Notes under the pieces: generated by a model
Database searches by the model: none
What the model was told of the DNA's origin: nothing
Seen by the model: only the letters and a program-made list of their open reading frames with translations
Shown: one piece after another, positions 6,440 through 8,737 of the stretch
How the letters are laid out: each line of letters begins with the position of its first letter
How positions within the stretch are numbered: position 1 is the first letter of the stretch
Program-made: the position numbers and the translations under genes
Source of the DNA: Desulfobacterales bacterium
Lineage (GTDB): Bacteria > Desulfobacterota > Desulfobacteria > Desulfobacterales > Desulfosalsimonadaceae
Direction: 5' to 3'
Length of the DNA: 8,737 bases
Assembly: GCA_018224315.1 (NCBI GenBank)
Contig: JAGTVF010000338.1
Span: forward strand, 1 to 8,737

Positions 6440-7211
6440 ATTGCGTCCTGTATTCTTCTTTTTTCAGACCAATGACGGCAGCCATGCGACCGGTTGTTTT
6501 TTCCCCCCGGTAGGAGAAAAACAGGCGGGGATTGCATCTGGTGCAGATATGGGAAAGTTCGATTTGCGATTCCCGGACCCCCGCGGCCCGGAGTTGATCC
6601 ATGCTGATCTGCCAGAAATCAAACCGGTGCTGCGCGTCTTTGTATTTCCAGAATTTTTCCGGGATTTCGGTTTCATAGTGGACAAACTCGGCGCAGCACG
6701 GGCCCAGCGACGGGCCGATGCCGGCGACCAGATTGGCGGGGTCTGTGCCCAATTTTTGTTTCATGGCGTGGATGCACCGGCCGATAATATCGGCAATGCT
6801 TCCGCGCCAGCCCGAATGAATGGCGGCTGTGGTGCGGCAGACCGGATCATGGAGCAAAACGGCCTGGCAGTCTGCTGTGCGCACGGCCAGGCCGGCCCCG
6901 GCCAGACAGGAGATGGCCGCATCGGCTTCAGGCGGGTTTGCCACTGCTTCATGGAAATCCGCCGGGGAAGAAATCACCGATACAGCAGTGCCGTGGACCT
7001 GGCTGAGAAAAACCAGATCAGCGGCCCCTGTGCACCGGGCCGCCCGGCTGCGGTTTTCACGGGTGCTGTCTTCTGTGCTGAAATCCGTTTCTTCCGAAAT
7101 CGGCGGTGATCCGTGGTCCAGGCGGGTAAAAATTGCGTGAAACACGTCCGGACAGGCGGAAAGATTTGAAAAACAGGCATATGTCAGGCCCTGGTGGCGC
7201 GTGAAAAACAT
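6432..7211 (-). CDS. pgeF: PgeF/YfiH family protein (peptidoglycan-editing, laccase domain)
   Basis: This 259-residue cytoplasmic protein belongs to the YfiH/DUF152 family, long annotated as multicopper polyphenol oxidase. In E. coli the family member edits peptidoglycan precursors by removing UDP-MurNAc-L-Ser, while the animal relative LACC1/FAMIN has purine nucleoside activities. The three metal ligands are visible: His73 in SQVHG (70-74), Cys115 in RTADC (111-115) and His132 in IHSGWRG (131-137). Other conserved blocks are IGPSLGPCCAEF (165-176) and the C-terminal CTRCNPRLFFSYRGEKTTGRMAAVIGL (223-249). The ATG at 7211 gives the expected length but has only a weak purine-rich stretch as ribosome binding site, so it may rely on coupling to the gene ending 18 bases upstream. 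Its end overlaps pyrK by 8 bases. The family is certain, the exact reaction less so. Confidence 0.92.
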   Translation of the reverse strand: MFFTRHQGLTYACFSNLSACPDVFHAIFTRLDHGSPPISEETDFSTEDSTRENRSRAARCTGAADLVFLSQVHGTAVSVISSPADFHEAVANPPEADAAISCLAGAGLAVRTADCQAVLLHDPVCRTTAAIHSGWRGSIADIIGRCIHAMKQKLGTDPANLVAGIGPSLGPCCAEFVHYETEIPEKFWKYKDAQHRFDFWQISMDQLRAAGVRESQIELSHICTRCNPRLFFSYRGEKTTGRMAAVIGLKKEEYRTQYE

Positions 7212-7229
7212 GGGGTTTTCTTTGTGTGT

Positions 7230-8045
7230 TTAAGCCGGTGGATATGCCGCCGGCACGCGTTGGGCAACCGGGCAGAACCGGGTGCGCAGGTTGTCAATTA
7301 CGGAAAAATCCAGTTCAGCGCAGACATGCGCCGGCATTTGCCCGGCATCGGCCAGAATGGCACCGTCCGGTGCGATGATCCGGGAATGGCCGTTGAACCC
7401 GGCGTCTGCATCCGCCGCGCACCTGTTGGCCGCCACCATAAAGATCTGGTTTTCAATGGCCCGGGCCATGAGCAGGGCATCCCAGTGATCAATGCGCACG
7501 GCCGGCCACTGGGCGCAGACCAAGATCATGCGCGCTCCGCCTGCGGCCAGGTGCACGCCCATTTCTGCAAACCGCAGATCATAGCAGATCATGCACCCTG
7601 CCGGGATTCCATGGCAGTCCAATACCACGCTTTGCCGGCCCGGGGCAAACCATTTGTCTTCATCCAGCAGGGGAAACAGATGGATCTTTCGGTAGGCCGC
7701 AGCAGTGCCATCGCTGCTGTTGATGACATACATGGTGTTGTAAACACACCCGTTTGCTTTCTCCGGAAGGGAGCCCGCAATGACCGCGCCGTACGCCTTG
7801 GCCAGACCGGCCAGAAAACCGGTAATCTCCGGGGTTTTTCGGGCATGATCCGCTATTTTTTCCCCGTCATAGCCGCAGGACCACAGCTCGGGCAGGACTA
7901 CCAGCTGCGCTCCGGCTTTGCAGGCGTTTTCCGCGGCGGCCAGGCCGGTTTCAATATTTCTGTCCATATCGCCCGCAGCAATGTCAAACTGGCATACCGC
8001 AGCTTTAAGCCGGGTTTTGATTGGGTTTGCCGGGTCATGGATCAT
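7230..8045 (-). CDS. Nitrilase-superfamily carbon-nitrogen hydrolase, omega-amidase-like
   Basis: This 271-residue cytoplasmic enzyme has the full Glu-Lys-Cys triad of the superfamily: Glu53 in LPELWSCGYD (51-60), Lys120 in YRKIHLF (118-124), and Cys154 in ICYDLRFAE (153-161). The combination of LPELW, RKIHLF and CYDLRF is closest to omega-amidases such as Bacillus MtnU/YkrU and the YafV/Nit2 group, which hydrolyse the amide of 2-oxoglutaramate or 2-oxosuccinamate. Beta-ureidopropionase-type or other amidase activity cannot be excluded. The ATG at 8045 is preferred because AGGGGA (8055-8060) lies 9 bases upstream and the protein then begins just before the conserved KAAVCQFDIAAGD strand. The frame remains open for 38 more codons up to 8159, but that would overlap the comF coding end. 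It lies 44 bases after comF and 18 before pgeF in one probable operon. Confidence 0.88.
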   Translation of the reverse strand: MIHDPANPIKTRLKAAVCQFDIAAGDMDRNIETGLAAAENACKAGAQLVVLPELWSCGYDGEKIADHARKTPEITGFLAGLAKAYGAVIAGSLPEKANGCVYNTMYVINSSDGTAAAYRKIHLFPLLDEDKWFAPGRQSVVLDCHGIPAGCMICYDLRFAEMGVHLAAGGARMILVCAQWPAVRIDHWDALLMARAIENQIFMVAANRCAADADAGFNGHSRIIAPDGAILADAGQMPAHVCAELDFSVIDNLRTRFCPVAQRVPAAYPPA

Positions 8046-8054
8046 GGCTGAATT

Positions 8055-8060
8055 TCCCCT
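8055..8060 (-). promoter_or_regulatory. Ribosome binding site for the carbon-nitrogen hydrolase
   Basis: Reads AGGGGA on the minus strand, 9 bases from the ATG at 8045. It supports the shorter 271-residue protein over the longer open frame. Confidence 0.6.
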
Positions 8061-8089
8061 GTTTTCCGCAAGCTGTCGGTTTGACCTGT

Positions 8090-8737
8090 TTACAGGGCCC
8101 GGGCCAGGGTAAGCACACTGACCCCGGCGGCCCCGGCCCGGTACAAAGCTTTTGTGCATTCGTCTAAGGTTGCGCCGGTGGTCATCACGTCATCGACCAA
8201 AAGCATGCGGCGGCCCTTGCAAAATCCGGGCTCAGAGGCATCAAAAGCGCCTTGAATGTTTTTTTTCCTTGCCTTTCGGTCCAGGCCGGTCTGGGGACGG
8301 GTGTGGGCTTTGCGGCAGATGGCCCGGTCATGGCAAATAATTTCCCAGTTTTGCAAATGGCCGAATTCTGTTGCCATTTCGGGCCAGTGCCGGATCATCA
8401 GCAGCGCCTGGTTGTATCCCCGCTGCCGCATCCGTCTGGGGTGCAGGGGAACGGCCATGACCGCATCGATTTCCCCTGGATCAAAAGACCGGATAAATTC
8501 TTCATACAGCAGCCGCCCCAATGGCTTTGCCAGAGACGTGCGGCCGTTGTACTTATAGGAATGAATCAGCGAAAGTACGGCCCCGTCATAAACCAGTGCA
8601 GAGCGGGCTTTTAGAAAACCGCGTTTTTCCGTGATGCACCGGCCGCACATGTGATCCTGACCCTGCCGGCTTTTTTGCGGCCGGCCGCAGCAGGGGCATA
8701 TGGGAGCGTCCACAATGGAGATATCAGCCAGGCATCC
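8090..8737 (-). CDS. comF: ComF family protein with zinc ribbon and phosphoribosyltransferase domain, cut by the right edge
   Basis: 215 residues are visible. A GTG at 8713 could be read as a start, but the frame stays open to the edge and the eight residues before it (GCLADISI) continue the family's N-terminal zinc-binding region, so I treat the gene as partial. Cysteines at 14, 17, 31 and 34 of the visible protein form two CxxC pairs, with another Cys at residue 2. The C-terminal part is a type I phosphoribosyltransferase fold: SYKYNGRTSLAKPLG (60-74), RQRGYNQALL (104-113), RPQTGLDRKARKKNIQGAF (147-165), and the PRPP-loop motif LLVDDVMTTGATLDEC (179-194). ComF proteins take part in DNA uptake during natural transformation, interacting with helicase or PriA machinery in some bacteria, but are also found in species not known to be competent. 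It leads the probable comF, amidase, pgeF, pyrK run; the promoter lies outside the window. Confidence 0.93.
   Translation of the reverse strand, partial: GCLADISIVDAPICPCCGRPQKSRQGQDHMCGRCITEKRGFLKARSALVYDGAVLSLIHSYKYNGRTSLAKPLGRLLYEEFIRSFDPGEIDAVMAVPLHPRRMRQRGYNQALLMIRHWPEMATEFGHLQNWEIICHDRAICRKAHTRPQTGLDRKARKKNIQGAFDASEPGFCKGRRMLLVDDVMTTGATLDECTKALYRAGAAGVSVLTLARAL

Noticed and set aside
6399..7109. 236-codon plus-strand frame opposite pgeF.
   Set aside because: Antisense to a well-supported pgeF; no domain could be recognised in the translation.
7194..8051. 285-codon plus-strand frame opposite the carbon-nitrogen hydrolase.
   Set aside because: It is the antisense shadow of a gene with an intact catalytic triad, and its start has no ribosome binding site of note.
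8046..8159. 38-codon N-terminal extension of the carbon-nitrogen hydrolase.
   Set aside because: It overlaps the comF end, is Gly/Pro/Arg-rich, and a ribosome binding site supports the later ATG.
1..8737. CRISPR arrays, tRNA or rRNA genes, insertion sequences, attachment sites.
   Set aside because: No regularly spaced repeats, transposase frames, or tRNA/rRNA-like sequence were seen on either strand.

Overview
The window looks like ordinary, densely packed bacterial chromosome of moderately high GC, with no mobile elements, CRISPR arrays, tRNA or rRNA. The gene set (tandem acyl-CoA synthetases, ZIP metal transporter, heme catalase, PyrK-type flavoprotein, PgeF, nitrilase-family amidase, ComF) suggests a Gram-negative proteobacterium-like organism. 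A fatty-acid- or aromatic-degrading sulfate reducer of the Desulfobacterota is my best guess. That assignment is inference from gene content and protein style; no marker gene in the window proves it.

Region 1 (1-2381, minus strand) holds two acyl-CoA synthetases of the ANL (acyl-CoA synthetase/NRPS adenylation/luciferase) superfamily, 55 bases apart and probably co-transcribed. The upstream gene (726-2381) is complete. The downstream gene (1-670) runs off the left edge, so only its N-terminal 223 residues are visible. The 148-base gap before the pair contains an imperfectly spaced ACG palindrome that may be an operator.

Region 2 (2530-3342, minus strand) is a ZupT-like ZIP metal transporter. 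It is divergent from region 3 (3637-5624, plus strand), which holds a monofunctional heme catalase and, after its own apparent promoter, a small DUF1330 protein. The 294-base divergent gap carries a TTGACA-type promoter, a 15-base palindrome over its -10 region, and four copies of the hexamer TTGGCA/TGCCAA. It is the most regulation-rich stretch of the window.

Region 4 (5621-8737, minus strand) is a tight four-gene run transcribed right to left: comF (open at the right edge), a carbon-nitrogen hydrolase resembling omega-amidases, pgeF (YfiH/laccase-domain), and a pyrK-like iron-sulfur flavoprotein. Gaps are 44, 18 and -8 bases. The pyrK end overlaps the DUF1330 end tail to tail, so no pyrD lies next to pyrK downstream. 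The most notable points are this cluster of enzymes with nucleotide-related folds and its orphan pyrK, the repeated motifs ahead of the catalase, and a substitution next to the catalase heme ligand. I did not find a convincing entirely new system.
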